A stretch of 64,000 nt of DNA, from NCBI RefSeq assembly GCF_036010505.1, contig NZ_CP108569.1:3545001-3609000 (forward strand), read 5' to 3'. Both the position numbers and the translations under genes were made by a program. Numbering within the stretch: the first letter of the stretch is position 1; each line of letters begins with the position of its first letter. This DNA comes from Streptomyces sp. NBC_01197. Lineage in GTDB: Bacteria; Actinomycetota; Actinomycetes; Streptomycetales; Streptomycetaceae. The notes under the pieces were generated by a model, which had not been told where the DNA came from, made no database searches, and was given only the letters and a program-made list of their open reading frames with translations. Positions 25,102-34,399 of the stretch are shown one piece after another.

Positions 25102-26694
25102 CTACTCCTCCAGCTCTCCGCCACCGCTGGAGAACTGGGCCAGCCTGAAGATCACGAACTCGGCCGGCTTGACCGGTGAGACACCGATCTCGCAGATGAC
25201 ACGGCCGAGGTCCACCGACTCCGGCGGGTTGGTCTCGGCGTCGCACTTCACGTAGTAGGCGTCCTCCGGCGTAGCGCCGAAGAGTGCGCCGTTGCGCCAC
25301 TCAGTCACCATGAAGGCGGAGATGTTCCGCCGGATCCTGGCCCAGAGAGCCTGGTCGTTCGGCTCGAAGACGACCCACTGGGTACCTGTGAGGATCGACT
25401 CCTCCAGGTAGTTGAAGTACCGGCGGACGTTCAGGTAGCGCCAGGCCGGGTCGGAGGAGAGGGTGCGCGCACCCCAGATCCGGATACCGCGGCCGGGGAA
25501 GGCCCTGATGCAGTTGATGCCGAGCGGGTTGAGCAGGTCCTGCTCACCGCGGGTGATCTGCATCTCCAGGTCCACCGCGCCACGTACGACCTCGTTGGCC
25601 GGCGCCTTGTGCACACCGCGCTCGAAGTCGTTGCGGGCCCAGATGCCGGAGACGTGACCGCTCGGCGGGATCAGCCGGGTCTGGCCGCCCGCCGGGTCGA
25701 AGACCTTGATCCACGGGTAGTACAGGGCCGCGTACTTGGAGTCGTAACCCGCGGTCTCCTGGCGCCAGACACGGATCTGGCGGGCGTTGAGGCCGGGCGG
25801 CGGGTCGATGACGGCCAGCCGGTCGCCCATCAGCTCGCAGTGCGCGATCAGACCGAGCTGGACGGCCTTGACGGCCTCCAGGTCGATGGCGCCGCGCTGG
25901 TAGGCGGCCATCAGGTCGGGGACCGCGACCATCGAGATCTCGTCGACCGCTTCAAGACCGCCGAAGCCGGTCCGGTCGGCGGAGTCGCCGAGGTAGTCGC
26001 CGATCCGCACCTGCTCGGTCTGCTGCTGCTCCACGGGGGCCGGGGTGGCCGGGGCGGCGGGCGGCGCGGCGAGCGCGACCGTCTGGTTGTCCGGCCTGGC
26101 GACCTGCGCGGCAGCGGCGTCCTCCTGGAGGAGGATCAGCTTCGAGCGCTCCTTGACCTGCGTGACAACGTAGTTGCGGTTGCCCTTCTTGGCCGACACG
26201 TCGAAGGACTCCGCGACCTTCTCGCCGTCCTTGACGATCAGCTTGAAGCGGTCGGCGGGCCCCTCGGAGTCCGCGACCTCGACGCTGATGGAGCCGCTCT
26301 CGCCGGGCGCGATCGCCGACACGGCGAAGGTGCCGAGCTGCTTCGGCTCGCCCGGCGGCAGCGCGGCCGGCGCGCGACGTCCTGCGACGGCCGCGGGGCT
26401 CTGCTCCTCCTCGCCGGGAATCCCGCCGGGGGTTCCACCGACGCGGACCACATAGGCGGCCGAGCCGCCGTTGTTGAAGAAACCGTAGACCGAGTGCGCC
26501 AGGTAATAGCCGTCGGTGAACTCACCGAACGACGCGACGTACTGCGTCCAGTTGGTCACCAGCGTCGGCTCGTTCAGCGGCCCAACGGGCGCGAGACCGA
26601 CAAAGGCGGCGACCGAGGTGCCCACCCCCTCGATCGGACGGGAGCCGCTGGCCACCTCCTCCACGTACACACCTGGTGACAGGTAAGACGGCAT
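25102..26694 (-). CDS. cis2: CIS contractile sheath protein
   Basis: 530 residues from the ATG at 26694 (CGAGGAGAG upstream; a frame to 26790 lacks one). The N-terminus MPSYLSPGVYVEEVASGSRP is the near-universal sheath opening. Then come GVGTSVAAFVGLAPVGPLNE and a variable insertion domain (residues about 140-260), followed by the conserved C-terminal half: VSGIWARNDFERGVHKAPAN, LLNPLGINCIRAFPGRGIRI, RRYFNYLEESILTGTQWVVF, and VICEIGVSPVKPAEFVIFRL. It builds the outer tube that shortens on firing. It is the first gene of the main operon. Confidence 0.97.
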   Translation of the reverse strand: MPSYLSPGVYVEEVASGSRPIEGVGTSVAAFVGLAPVGPLNEPTLVTNWTQYVASFGEFTDGYYLAHSVYGFFNNGGSAAYVVRVGGTPGGIPGEEEQSPAAVAGRRAPAALPPGEPKQLGTFAVSAIAPGESGSISVEVADSEGPADRFKLIVKDGEKVAESFDVSAKKGNRNYVVTQVKERSKLILLQEDAAAAQVARPDNQTVALAAPPAAPATPAPVEQQQTEQVRIGDYLGDSADRTGFGGLEAVDEISMVAVPDLMAAYQRGAIDLEAVKAVQLGLIAHCELMGDRLAVIDPPPGLNARQIRVWRQETAGYDSKYAALYYPWIKVFDPAGGQTRLIPPSGHVSGIWARNDFERGVHKAPANEVVRGAVDLEMQITRGEQDLLNPLGINCIRAFPGRGIRIWGARTLSSDPAWRYLNVRRYFNYLEESILTGTQWVVFEPNDQALWARIRRNISAFMVTEWRNGALFGATPEDAYYVKCDAETNPPESVDLGRVICEIGVSPVKPAEFVIFRLAQFSSGGGELEE

Positions 26695-26912
26695 TCTCAG
26701 CTCTCCTCGGGGTACGAGACACGACCTGCTCTCCACCCTGCGGGACCGGAACCGGCGACGAAACGTCCGCCGGTACCTATCCGAGGGCATGGCGAATGCC
26801 CCGATGGGCAGCCGGGCGCTCGCGGGGCCGCCGCCGATCCGTGGCGCGGTCCCGCACGGTGACGGTGCGGCAACGGGTGAACGGCCAGATGATTACAGGC
26901 AGATGCCTTCTT

Positions 26913-26986
26913 GTCACCCGTTGCTGTCCCCCTCGTCACCCGATACTGTCCCCACGACCCTCGGTCCGGCCGCCCGGACCGAGGGT
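26913..26986. promoter_or_regulatory. Regulatory region upstream of the CIS sheath operon: 22-bp-period repeat and palindrome
   Basis: GTCACCCGTTGCTGTCCCC (26913-26931) and GTCACCCGATACTGTCCCC (26935-26953) are direct repeats spaced by exactly 22 bases, i.e. on one face of the helix. A perfect 13-base palindrome follows, ACCCTCGGTCCGG (26957-26969) with its complement at 26974-26986. The block lies in the 449-base gap between the divergent sheath and ricin-protein genes, which is otherwise empty. Confidence 0.55.
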
Positions 26987-27143
26987 GTCCGCACGGACAC
27001 GGGCCGCTGCCCGGTGCGGCTGCCCCCGGGAGCCACAACCGGTGCCCGTGGAGCCGCGACCGGTGCCCGTGACGGCCACGAAGGGCAGCCGGAAATGCCG
27101 CCCGGGGCAATGGTCCTGCCCCGCAGCCTGGTGACAGGGCATC

Positions 27144-28610
27144 ATGGCGCTGACTAGTGTCCGGCGCGTGAGCATCTGGACTTCTCTGGAGCCTGCTTCC
27201 ACCACGGTGGACCCGGGCAGTACGGCCACCGTGCGGCTACGGCTGCGCAACACGGGCGACGTCGTCGACGAGTACCGGTGCGTACCCGTCGGTGACCTGG
27301 CCCCGTACGTGACCGTCGAACCGCCGACCATCCGACTTTTCCCCGGCACCACCGGCACCGTGGACCTCACGTTCGCCCCGCCACGCACCCCCGACGCCAT
27401 CGCCGGACCCAACCCGTACGGCGTCCAGGTCATCCCCACCGAACACCCCGAGGCGACCACCGTCCCCGAGGGCAACGTCACCATCACCCCCTTCTCCGAA
27501 ATCCGCGCCGAACTCGTCCCCCACACCGTCAAGGGCCGATTCCGCGGACGCCCCAAGCTCGCGATCGACAACCTCGGCAACACCAAGCTCACCGCCTCGG
27601 TCAACGGCAGCGAGAACGGTGACCAGCTCTCGTACGAGATCCTCCCGGCCAACGTCCAGATCGAACCCGGCCGCGCCGCCTTCGTACGCGCCACCCTCCG
27701 CCCCCGCCAGATCACCTGGTTCGGCCGCAAACAGGACCGCCCCTACCGCCTCGCCATCCAGCGCTCCGGTACCAAACCCCACGACGTCGACGGCCTCTAC
27801 GTCCAACGCGGCGTACTCCCCCGCTGGCTCGCCACCGTCTTCGCGATCTTCATGGCCATCGCCATCGTCTTCGTCATGTACTGGTTCACGCACAAGCCCA
27901 CCGTCGCCACCCGCGCCGTGGCGAAGGTCGAGCAGGCAGGTGCCATCCCCGCCCCGACCCCCACGCCGAGTCTGCCGCCGCCCGCGGCCAGCGAGCCCCC
28001 GCCGCCCTCCCCGTCCGCTCCCAACCCGGACGCCGGCAACAGCGGCGGTGGAAACGGAGGCGGCGGAGGCGGAGGCGGAGGCGGCGCACCCAAGAAGAAG
28101 CCCGATCCGGCGAACGCCAAACACGTGCTGATCAAGAACGACGGGACAAAGCTCTGCGCCGAACTCCCCGGGCGGGACAAGGGCCAGATCGACGGCTGGG
28201 TCATCGAGAACGACTGCAACCCCACGGACGCGGACAACCAGATCTGGGACCTGGAGGTGCGCTACCCGCACGGCGGCCCGAACAACAACAGCCTCTTCCA
28301 GATGCGCAACATCAAGGACCGCCTCTGCATGGACCTGGGGGAGATGGGCCCCAGGCCGGCCGGCACCGGGCTCGCCGAGTTCACCTGCGACGGCACCAAG
28401 GCCGACAACCAGCTGTGGTGGCTCGACAAGCAGCGCGACGACCACTACTTGATCCGCAACTACGCGAGCAACGACCTCTGCCTGAAGTCGACTCAGAACG
28501 GCCCGGACAACCAGCAGGGCACCAACGACGACAACGAGCTCATGATCGGGCGGTGCGACCTCCCGGACGCCCATGAATGGTCCTTCATCGCGATCCCCAA
28601 GGACTCGTGA
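27144..28610 (+). CDS. CIS-locus membrane protein: Ig-like / transmembrane / ricin-type lectin
   Basis: About 488 residues. The N-terminal about 215 residues are beta-rich (SLEPASTTVDPGSTATVRLR, NLGNTKLTASVNGSENGDQL) and resemble the cytosolic Ig-like half of Streptomyces CIS-linked proteins once annotated as hydrolytic. One membrane helix (ATVFAIFMAIAIVFVMYWF, near residue 235) and a Pro/Gly linker with a run of glycines follow. A ricin-type beta-trefoil of about 150 residues with Q-x-W-like repeats (DNQIWDLE, DNQLWWLD, HEWSFIA) ends the protein. If oriented N-in, the lectin would face the cell wall. It is divergent from the sheath operon. The start could also be the GTG at 27168. Confidence 0.8.
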   Translation: MALTSVRRVSIWTSLEPASTTVDPGSTATVRLRLRNTGDVVDEYRCVPVGDLAPYVTVEPPTIRLFPGTTGTVDLTFAPPRTPDAIAGPNPYGVQVIPTEHPEATTVPEGNVTITPFSEIRAELVPHTVKGRFRGRPKLAIDNLGNTKLTASVNGSENGDQLSYEILPANVQIEPGRAAFVRATLRPRQITWFGRKQDRPYRLAIQRSGTKPHDVDGLYVQRGVLPRWLATVFAIFMAIAIVFVMYWFTHKPTVATRAVAKVEQAGAIPAPTPTPSLPPPAASEPPPPSPSAPNPDAGNSGGGNGGGGGGGGGGAPKKKPDPANAKHVLIKNDGTKLCAELPGRDKGQIDGWVIENDCNPTDADNQIWDLEVRYPHGGPNNNSLFQMRNIKDRLCMDLGEMGPRPAGTGLAEFTCDGTKADNQLWWLDKQRDDHYLIRNYASNDLCLKSTQNGPDNQQGTNDDNELMIGRCDLPDAHEWSFIAIPKDS

Positions 28611-28648
28611 TCCTCAAGGACTCGTGATCCTCAAGGACTCGTGATCCC
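28598..28648. repeat. 17-base tandem repeat at the stop codon of the ricin-type gene
   Basis: Three consecutive copies of CAAGGACTCGTGATCCT (the last differing at the final base), the first including the gene's stop codon. It looks like slippage. Confidence 0.9.
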
Positions 28649-28701
28649 GTCCGGTCCTGTCCGGAGCCGGGCGAACCGTGAGCGGCGGGTGATGAAAGAG
28701 G

Positions 28702-28727
28702 GGGCGGCGGGGGAGAACCCGCCGCCC
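28702..28727. terminator. Terminator between the ricin-type gene and the ATPase gene
   Basis: GGGCGGCGGG (28702-28711) pairs perfectly with CCCGCCGCCC (28718-28727). The two genes converge here, so it may serve both. Confidence 0.7.
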
Positions 28728-28775
28728 GCCACCGTTCACCGTCCGGGCGTCACCGGCCGACCTCGGCGCCGCCGC

Positions 28776-30989
28776 TCACCAGCCGCCCTCGTCCAGGACC
28801 AGCCGCCCGGCCTTGCGGTACTCGCGCTGCGCGCCCGCCAGCAGGTCAGCTGATGTGACCGGGGAGTTCCGGCCCGCGGCCGCATACGCGGCGGTGACCA
28901 CGGCGCTGCGGATCGAACCGCCCGCCAGCTCGAACTCCTTGGCGCACGGGCCCGGATCGATGTCCTCCGCGCACGGCACATGCGTCAGGCTGTGCTGCCA
29001 CAGCGCCAGCCGCTGGGCGGCGTCCGGGAACGGGAAATCGATGATCAGGTCGAGGCGCCGGGTGAACGCCTCGTCGATGTTGCCCCGCAGGTTGGTGGTG
29101 AGCAGCACGATGCCGTCGAAGGACTCCAGGCGCTGGAGCAGATAGGCGCTCTCCAGGTTCGCGTAGCGGTCGTTCGAACTGGTCACCTGTGAGCGCTTGC
29201 CGAAGACGGCGTCGGCCTCGTCGAAGAGCAGCACCGCGTCCGTACGGTCGGCCTCGGCGAAGATCCGTTCCAGGTTCTTCTCGGTCTCGCCGATGTACTT
29301 GTCGACCACCGACGAGAGCTGAACGACGTAGAGATCGAGGCCGAGTTCGGCGGCGACCACCTCGGCGGACAGCGTCTTCCCGGTCCCCGACTCACCCGCG
29401 AACAGCGCCAGCGCACCCCGCCCGCGCCCGCCGCCGGCACTCAGCCGCCAGTCGCCGAGCACCCGGTCGCGGTGGCGGGCCCGCAGGGCCAGTTCATGCA
29501 ACTGGGCCAACGGCCGGTCAGGCAGCACCAGATCGTCCCAGCCCACGTCGGGCCTGATCCGCCGGGCGTGCTGCTCAAGCCCCGACGCGGACTGCTGCCG
29601 GGCGGCGAGCCGCAGATGCGCGGCGGTCAGCTCCACGCCTTCGAAGGCGGCGAGGTCCAGCGCGGCGCGCGCGGTACGGCGGATACGGTCGCCGCCCAGC
29701 CGGTACGGGGCGACGACGGGCGCCAGCTCGAAGCCGAGGGAGCCCGGCCCGTCCGCCGGCCCGAGGGCCGCCGACCAGACATCGAGATCGCCGGAGCGCT
29801 GCCGGGGGGCGTCGAGGACCAGCGGGTCCCGGCCGCACCAGTCAGGATCGTACGGACGCCCGCCGGCCAGCAGCACGGAGACGCCGTGCGAATGCGAGGT
29901 GCCCTGCGCCGTGGTCGGCGCTGCGCCCTCTGCCATCAGCGCCCGGAGCAGTGGTCCCGGGCTCTCCGGTACCGGTGCCACGACGATGGGGCACCCGCGC
30001 AGCCGCGCCTCGCGCAGCAGGTCGGAGAGCAGCCCGGGTGCGCCCTGCTCGCCCGGGGCCGGGTACGGGGCAGCCGGATCCGTCGCGGCGGTGGCGCCGG
30101 GAGGGCCCTGTCCGGGGGTGAAGTGCAGGGCCTCCAGACCCGCGGCGGCCAGCGCGGCGGTGGCAAGGGAGAGGGCGTCCCCGTTCCGCTCCTCGCGGAG
30201 GTACACCGTCAGCCGTCCGGCGGTCAGCCGCCCGGCCAGCTGCTCGACGAGAGAGCCGCCGGGCGGCGCGGACTCCACCGGGCGGGGCGCCAGCAGCGTG
30301 ACCTGTCCGGCGAGCGCGGCGTCCGGGGTGTCGTCGCCGAGCAGATGGGCGGTGACCCGGTCGGGCACCCGCAACGACCGGCTGAGAAAGGGGCGTTCGG
30401 GCTCCTCGACCTGAACGAGCCCGAGGGCGAGCAGCGGCGCGGAGGGGTGGAAGCGGGCACGGGCGCCGGCGTCGTGCACGGCCAGGCCGCACAGTTCGAT
30501 GGCCGGCCCGACAGTCGCCCGGCGGCGGCTGACGTCGTCGTTGAGGTAGCCGTACAACGGCTCGAAGCTGCGGTCGAGGTCGGGCGCGAGGGCCAGCAGC
30601 AGGATCGCCTCGTCCAGCGGGCCGAGCCCGAGCCGGCTGGTGAGACGGCGCAACCGGTCGTCCCCGCCGGACGCGCCGGGGCCCGGGCCGGTGCCCAGGG
30701 CGGTGCTCCCGTCAGCGGCCCCGGACCTGTCACCGGCCCTGTCATCGGACCGGAGGAGATGCTGGACGGCCTCGTCGGAGAGATACAGCCCGCGCAGCGG
30801 ATCGGCGGCGGTCGGGTCGGTGGCGCTGCGTGACTCGACCAGCTCCGCGACCCGCTCCCGCAGCAGCGCCAGCCGGATGATCAGCGCGTCGGCCGCCCCG
30901 TCTGCACCGGGGCGGGTGCCGGTGCCGGTGCTATCAGGAAGCCCCGCTTCCCGCCCGGTGTCACGGCCGGGATCGGTGTCCGTCGTCAC
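28776..30989 (-). CDS. cis15: CIS AAA+ ATPase
   Basis: 737 residues from the GTG at 30989 (GTGA overlap with the upstream gene; the much longer open frame is spurious). The N-terminal about 480 residues are helical and specific to eCIS ATPases. Then come RRIRPDVGWDDLVLPDRPLA, Walker A FAGESGTGKT (near residue 530), Walker B LLFDEADAVFG (near 585), sensor/arginine region LLTTNLRGNIDEAFTRRLDL, and a small lid domain. Afp15-type ATPases are always present in eCIS loci and are needed for assembly or cargo handling in an unresolved way. Confidence 0.93.
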   Translation of the reverse strand: MTTDTDPGRDTGREAGLPDSTGTGTRPGADGAADALIIRLALLRERVAELVESRSATDPTAADPLRGLYLSDEAVQHLLRSDDRAGDRSGAADGSTALGTGPGPGASGGDDRLRRLTSRLGLGPLDEAILLLALAPDLDRSFEPLYGYLNDDVSRRRATVGPAIELCGLAVHDAGARARFHPSAPLLALGLVQVEEPERPFLSRSLRVPDRVTAHLLGDDTPDAALAGQVTLLAPRPVESAPPGGSLVEQLAGRLTAGRLTVYLREERNGDALSLATAALAAAGLEALHFTPGQGPPGATAATDPAAPYPAPGEQGAPGLLSDLLREARLRGCPIVVAPVPESPGPLLRALMAEGAAPTTAQGTSHSHGVSVLLAGGRPYDPDWCGRDPLVLDAPRQRSGDLDVWSAALGPADGPGSLGFELAPVVAPYRLGGDRIRRTARAALDLAAFEGVELTAAHLRLAARQQSASGLEQHARRIRPDVGWDDLVLPDRPLAQLHELALRARHRDRVLGDWRLSAGGGRGRGALALFAGESGTGKTLSAEVVAAELGLDLYVVQLSSVVDKYIGETEKNLERIFAEADRTDAVLLFDEADAVFGKRSQVTSSNDRYANLESAYLLQRLESFDGIVLLTTNLRGNIDEAFTRRLDLIIDFPFPDAAQRLALWQHSLTHVPCAEDIDPGPCAKEFELAGGSIRSAVVTAAYAAAGRNSPVTSADLLAGAQREYRKAGRLVLDEGGW

Positions 30990-31744
30990 TCGGGCTGCGC
31001 TCCCGTGCCGGTGCTCGTACCTGTGCCGGTGCTCGTGCCTGTGCCTGTGCCCGTCCCTGTACTCGCGTCCGTACTGGTGGCCCCGCCCGCGGCGCCCGGC
31101 CGGCGGCGCGCGCCGGTCCGGGCGAAGTGGCGCGGCTGGTGATCCCGTCGCTGCGAGTCGTCGAGAGTGCCGTCCGTGCCGCGTACCCGCACCCCGGCGC
31201 CCTCGGTGACCGGCGGCCCGACCTCGTACTCGGGGAACGCCGGGAAGGGCGCGGTCACGACCAGGTCCAGTGACGGCTTGAGCTCGCCGCCCAGCGCCGA
31301 CCAGATCTCGGCGAACGACCGCGCATCGGTCTGCAGCCCGGCGATCGTCATGGGCACGGTGAGCCCGAGTTCGGCCAGCGCCCCTGTCAGCTCCTCCGGC
31401 GGCAGCACCTCGCGGGGCAGCAGCGTGGCCAGTACGGCGGAGAGCATCCGGTGCTCGTCCTGGGGCTGCTTGGTCCAGGCCGTGACGAGATACGAGAGCC
31501 GGAACCAACGCGGCGGCTGGCGCCGCTTCAGCACCACACCGCGCTCGTCCTTGACCGCGATGGCGCCGCGTTCACGCCGCTTGACGTCCTCGCGGATGTC
31601 GTACAGATAGGCGTCGATCGTCGGTGAGTTGCGCCGGGCCGCCCAGTCGCGGGTCGGGGCCTCGAAGGCGATGTCCACTCCGGTCCCCGCCAGGGCGCCG
31701 CCGGACAGCAGCCCCTTCAGGACCTCGTCCACCTCGTGGATCAC
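30986..31744 (-). CDS. cis16: CIS tail-terminator/cap protein (DUF4255, Pvc16-like)
   Basis: 252 residues from the GTG at 31744, chosen because GGAGGG lies 9 bases upstream; a longer frame to 31846 has no such site. VIHEVDEVLKGLLSGGALAG, VDIAFEAPTRDWAARRNSPT, IDAYLYDIREDVKRRE and RPPRWFRLSYLVTAWT-like segments are the DUF4255 signature. The protein caps the tube and sheath. The tail is a Thr-Gly/Ser-Thr repeat (TGTGTGTSTGTGTSTGTG) encoded by hexanucleotide-like repeats, probably disordered and length-variable. It is coupled to the ATPase gene. Confidence 0.9.
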   Translation of the reverse strand: MIHEVDEVLKGLLSGGALAGTGVDIAFEAPTRDWAARRNSPTIDAYLYDIREDVKRRERGAIAVKDERGVVLKRRQPPRWFRLSYLVTAWTKQPQDEHRMLSAVLATLLPREVLPPEELTGALAELGLTVPMTIAGLQTDARSFAEIWSALGGELKPSLDLVVTAPFPAFPEYEVGPPVTEGAGVRVRGTDGTLDDSQRRDHQPRHFARTGARRRPGAAGGATSTDASTGTGTGTGTSTGTGTSTGTGAQPE

Positions 31745-31977
31745 TGTCGCGCCCTCCGCTGATGCCGGTGTCACAGGCGTCACCCGCTCCGGGTCGCGGG
31801 TCCGCACCGCCATCCTGCACCCAGGTCGCACCGGCACCCCAGGCATGGGAGGGACGGTCCGGGGACAACACCGTCGGTCCCCAGGGGCAAGTGAGGCTTG
31901 CCCTTGAGGACCGACGGGAATGACCAGCAGGGCACCGGCCGACTGATCGCCACCAGCCGGGACCCGTCCGACAATGG

Positions 31978-32631
31978 TCAGATATAGCCCTCCCTGAAGG
32001 CATAAGCGACGGCATGGGCCCGGTTGCGCAGGTGCAGCCGGGTCGTGAGGCCGTGCATCACGTTCTTGACGGTGCGTTCCGAGTACGAGAGCTTGCGGGC
32101 GACCTCAGCCGTGTCCATGCCTTCGGCGACCAGTTGCAGCACCTCCAGCTCACGCGAGGAGAGCCCCGAAGCGGGGGCCCCGGGCGAGCTGGTGGCTTTG
32201 CGCTGGAGGGCACCGACCTGGGATATCAACCGCCCGAGCAGATCGGACGGGAGGTCTCCCTCGCCCCTTGAGGCAGCGATGACAGCCTGCAGGAGCCGGT
32301 GCCCGGTGGCCTCATGCCGCCAGACAATGGCCGCGACGCCGCTCTCTATGACCTGAAGCAGTTCCGCCTCGCGGATCAGACCCGCCACGAGGACGGCCCG
32401 GGTGCCGTCTATCCGTACCAGCCGCCGCAGCTGCGACAGGGTGGGCTCGTCCAGCGCGTCCGCCAGCAGGACCGCCACCGTTCCAGGCCGCCCGCTCGCC
32501 TCGTCGACCAGCTCGATGGCCGGCTGCTGGCGCAGCTGAGTGGTAGCTCCTGCCAGCGAGAGCGGGTCGGACGCGTGGATGGCGACCGGGATCCTGGCTT
32601 CAGGTCCCGTCGAATCTAATGACGTCCGCAT
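31978..32631 (-). CDS. LuxR/NarL-type response-regulator-like transcription factor next to the CIS locus
   Basis: 217 residues from the ATG at 32631 (GTGAGGGGTT upstream). The N-terminal about 125 residues fold like a receiver (IPVAIHASDPLSLAGATTQL, VAVLLADALDEPTLSQLRRL), but the acidic pocket looks incomplete. The C-terminal HTH is clear: LSSRELEVLQLVAEGMDTAE, VARKLSYSERTVKNVMHGLT, RLHLRNRAHAVAYAF. No kinase gene is nearby. An orphan, phosphorylation-independent regulator at this place, possibly for the CIS operons, is likely by location. Confidence 0.85.
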   Translation of the reverse strand: MRTSLDSTGPEARIPVAIHASDPLSLAGATTQLRQQPAIELVDEASGRPGTVAVLLADALDEPTLSQLRRLVRIDGTRAVLVAGLIREAELLQVIESGVAAIVWRHEATGHRLLQAVIAASRGEGDLPSDLLGRLISQVGALQRKATSSPGAPASGLSSRELEVLQLVAEGMDTAEVARKLSYSERTVKNVMHGLTTRLHLRNRAHAVAYAFREGYI

Positions 32632-33128
32632 GGCCAACCCCTCACGTTCTCGCAGAACACCATGATGCGTTACACCGTGATCCGGCGGAATCAACGGAGT
32701 CCGCACTCCTTTGGCTGATGGTGCGTCCGCATTCGTGGGTCTACACGAGATCGGCACGAGACGGACAGCCCGGCATTAAGGCGACCACCGACCGGAAAGC
32801 CTCTCACACGCCCCTAACGGACCCGTTACACACCCCGGGCGGTCGGAGACGGCAGACCCGTGAACTCTCGGACCGATGGGGTGTATTGCCTCCACGAACC
32901 GTGCGGCATCCCGGCCGCATCAGACCAGAAAGCCGGACAAAACCCGCCGGAACTCAGGGCCCGGAGCAGCCCGCCGGTGGAATAACAAGTCCACTGCGCC
33001 ACAAACAACAGGTACAGAACGGAGACATAACAGAGACGGAGGGGGGCGGAGAGAGCCCCCGCGAGAGGATTCGAGTGCCGGTCAGCACCCGTATCCTTCA
33101 CCATTCCCCCGCATTTACGATTCCGCCG
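32632..33128. other. Intergenic region without a recognisable gene
   Basis: About 500 bases upstream of the regulator gene and downstream of the phosphoribosyltransferase. The open frames here are not protein-like. A purine-rich stretch lies near 33025-33065. I see no RNA gene. Confidence 0.4.
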
Positions 33129-33626
33129 TCAGGCGTCGAGCACCTGGCCCTCGCGCCGCACGACGGGCGGCTCGACGCTCCACGGGAAGTTGATCCACTC
33201 GTCGGTGCGCTTCCACACGTACTCGCATTTCACCAGCGACTGCGACTTCTCGTAGATCACGGCGCTGCGCACCTCGGCGACGGCACCAACACAGAAGTCG
33301 TGGACCAGTTTGAGGGTCTTCCCTGTGTCGGCGACATCATCGGTGATGAGTACCTTTTTGGCCGAGAAGTCGATTGCGTTGGGGACGGGCGCCAGCATGA
33401 CCGGCATCTCCAACGTGGTCCCTACACCGGTGTAGAACTCCACGTTCACCAGATGAATGTTCTTACAGTCCAGGGCATAGGCGAGCCCACCGGCCACGAA
33501 TACTCCGCCGCGCGCGATGCTGAGCACGATGTCCGGCTCATAGCCGTCGTCGGCGATGGTCTGCGCGAGCTCGCGCACCGCGTGCCCGAAACCGTCATAT
33601 GTCAGGTTCTCGCGTACGTCACTCAT
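33129..33626 (-). CDS. Phosphoribosyltransferase (xanthine/hypoxanthine type)
   Basis: 165 residues. The PRPP loop KVLITDDVADTGKTL (residues 91-105) and the pyrophosphate loop LSIARGGVFVAGGLAY (residues 35-50) are both intact, with a Tyr-Thr-containing flexible loop (VEFYTGVGTTLE) between. It transfers a base to PRPP in purine salvage; the exact base is not readable. It lies 9 bases downstream of the dCTP deaminase gene, so the two nucleotide-metabolism genes probably share a transcript. Confidence 0.9.
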   Translation of the reverse strand: MSDVRENLTYDGFGHAVRELAQTIADDGYEPDIVLSIARGGVFVAGGLAYALDCKNIHLVNVEFYTGVGTTLEMPVMLAPVPNAIDFSAKKVLITDDVADTGKTLKLVHDFCVGAVAEVRSAVIYEKSQSLVKCEYVWKRTDEWINFPWSVEPPVVRREGQVLDA

Positions 33627-33635
33627 GGCTGGATA

Positions 33636-34211
33636 TCACACCTGGGTCCGATGGAAATTGAGGAAGGACCGCGAGGCGGTCGGCCCGCGCTGGCCCTGGT
33701 AACGCGACCCGTACCGCTCACTGCCGTACGGGTGCTCGGCCGGCGAGGCGAGCCGGAACATGCAGAGCTGCCCGATCTTCATCCCGGGCCAGAGCTTCAT
33801 GGGGAGCGTCGCCACGTTCGACAGCTCAAGCGTGACGTGCCCCGAGAAACCCGGGTCGATGAACCCGGCGGTGGAATGCGTGACGAGCCCGAGCCGCCCG
33901 AGGCTCGACTTGCCTTCGAGACGGGATGCGAGATCGTCGGGCAGCGTGACGACCTCATAGGTGGAGGCGAGCACGAACTCACCGGGGTGCAGGATGAACG
34001 CCTCGTCCCCCTCCGGCTCGACCTTGCGCGTCAGATCCGCCTGCTCGACCGCGGGGTCGATGTGCGGATACCGGTGGTTCTCGAACACCCGGAAGTAGCG
34101 GTCGAGCCGCACGTCGATGCTGGAGGGCTGCACCATGTATTCGTCGTACGGATCGATGCGCACGCGCCCGGCGTCGATCTCGGCCCGGATGTCCTTGTCT
34201 GAGAGAAGCAC
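33636..34211 (-). CDS. dcd: dCTP deaminase
   Basis: 191 residues from the GTG at 34211 ([15 protein letters not shown] is the standard Dcd N-terminus). [48 protein letters not shown] and [13 protein letters not shown] are the trimeric dUTPase/dCTP deaminase core, with the catalytic Glu in HVTLELSN. It converts dCTP to dUTP for dTMP synthesis; actinobacterial forms may also hydrolyse dUTP. Longer open frames upstream are not part of the gene. Confidence 0.95.
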   Translation of the reverse strand: MLLSDKDIRAEIDAGRVRIDPYDEYMVQPSSIDVRLDRYFRVFENHRYPHIDPAVEQADLTRKVEPEGDEAFILHPGEFVLASTYEVVTLPDDLASRLEGKSSLGRLGLVTHSTAGFIDPGFSGHVTLELSNVATLPMKLWPGMKIGQLCMFRLASPAEHPYGSERYGSRYQGQRGPTASRSFLNFHRTQV

Positions 34212-34399
34212 GCCCCGAGGATACGGGGACCGCGCGGCCCCGCCCCAATCGGCCGACCCGCACACCCCGCACCACGGACGACGCACCCGCACCGAAGCCA
34301 CTCCTACGGCCCCGGCTGATCTTGCCACCGCCGGCCCTGCCGACGGCCTGCACGGACTACCGCTGCTGCCGCCCTGCCACGACTACTGGCCCACTGCGG

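Noticed and set aside
28776-31508. A 910-residue frame covering the CIS ATPase gene with a long N-terminal extension
   Set aside because: The extension lies on top of the DUF4255 gene. The GTG at 30989 with its GTGA overlap gives the normal family length.
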